The notes beneath the pieces are model-generated. The model saw nothing but the letters and a program-made list of their open reading frames with translations, had not been told where the DNA came from and did no database searches. Below are positions 63,918 to 64,000 of a DNA stretch of 64,000 nucleotides, in pieces (positions within the stretch are counted from its first letter, which is position 1; each line of letters begins with the position of its first letter). The translations under genes and the position numbers were made by a program. The stretch comes from Methanococcoides alaskense (lineage in GTDB: Archaea; Halobacteriota; Methanosarcinia; Methanosarcinales; Methanosarcinaceae), in contig NZ_JAVDQI010000008.1 in NCBI RefSeq assembly GCF_031454185.1, positions 34,892-98,891 of the forward strand, given 5' to 3'.

Positions 63918-64000
63918 GTCGGCTAAGTCAGAAGGATTACTCCCTCTTTCTCGCCTAAGAACTGTACATGAGACTTTCACCTCATACAGCTCAAGCATCT
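63918..64000 (-). other. Group II intron, 3' end (domains V and VI)
   Basis: On the minus strand the 34-base domain V lies at 63992-63959 (GAGC ... GTTC ends, TGAGGT-GAAA-GTCTCA distal hairpin with GAAA tetraloop). Domain VI follows with GGC/GCC closing pairs, a GAGGGA-GTAA-TCCTTC hairpin and an unpaired A before the 3' end CCGAC at 63918. The rest of the intron, with any reverse-transcriptase gene, is off the window. Confidence 0.88.

Overview
The window reads as chromosome of a methanogenic archaeon of the Methanosarcinales, probably a Methanosarcinaceae member of the Methanococcoides/Methanolobus kind. The evidence is a giant surface protein with Methanosarcinales-type S-layer duplication domains and a PGF-pre-PGF tail, an F390-synthetase-like adenylating enzyme, a small TRAM-domain RNA chaperone, archaeal-type AspRS, a bacterial-type gyrase pair (known in Euryarchaeota), many leaderless TATA-type promoters and a group II intron. 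The genus is inference; no rRNA or tRNA gene was found to settle it.

Layout. 1-5153: a type I restriction-modification operon (hsdR 3' part, hsdM, hsdS) and a trailing unknown gene. 5500-15409: small, mostly membrane, accessory genes (acyltransferase, DUF998, three DUF4386 paralogs plus a broken fourth, CPBP protease-like, 2TM, THEP1 NTPase, GNAT, DUF1059, TspO-like), with duplicated fragments showing local recombination. 15437-24840: an island of mobile-element debris with an MITE-like element, broken genes, Cas1-like C-terminal fragments, a three-copy intergenic repeat, ModA, a pentapeptide-repeat protein, an intact ApeA-like HEPN defence protein, a secreted phosphoesterase and a DUF2589 gene pair. 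24855-27376: an MgtE-type transporter split over two genes with its PhoU/TrkA-C partner. 27854-30591: an operon of LicC-like nucleotidyltransferase, PLP enzyme and CDP-alcohol phosphotransferase, likely for a lipid or glycan headgroup, followed by a deleted tnpB, a cluster of hairpins and an ATP-grasp ligase. 32645-43420: mostly housekeeping (rpiA, aspS, ASCH protein, gyrB-gyrA, pdxS-pdxT, methyltransferase, PNPOx-like). 43657-50412: one 2251-residue surface protein. 50705-59005: redox, repair and small-molecule genes (SagB-like oxidoreductase, HhH protein, Tag glycosylase, AlkD-like protein, F390-synthetase-like enzyme, UbiB kinase). 59045-64000: TRAM protein, RNase HIII, an MCM-like protein without ATPase, two more Cas1-like remnants and the 3' end of a group II intron.

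How it fits together. Two defence functions look intact (type I R-M as far as visible, and ApeA), while CRISPR-adaptation-like sequences survive only as scraps at four places, the last of them split by a group II intron. A recurring theme is decay by partial duplication and truncation: a repeated 3' gene end, a DUF4386 stub, a tnpB lacking its middle, a frameshifted lipoprotein, and two copies of an unknown HTH-tailed gene, one abutting an MITE-like element and one with a single nonsense codon. The best candidates for undescribed biology are the MCM-like protein without AAA+ domain (63093-63794), the headgroup operon (27854-30591), the DUF2589 pair (23008-24393), and the Cas1-like fragments with the intron.
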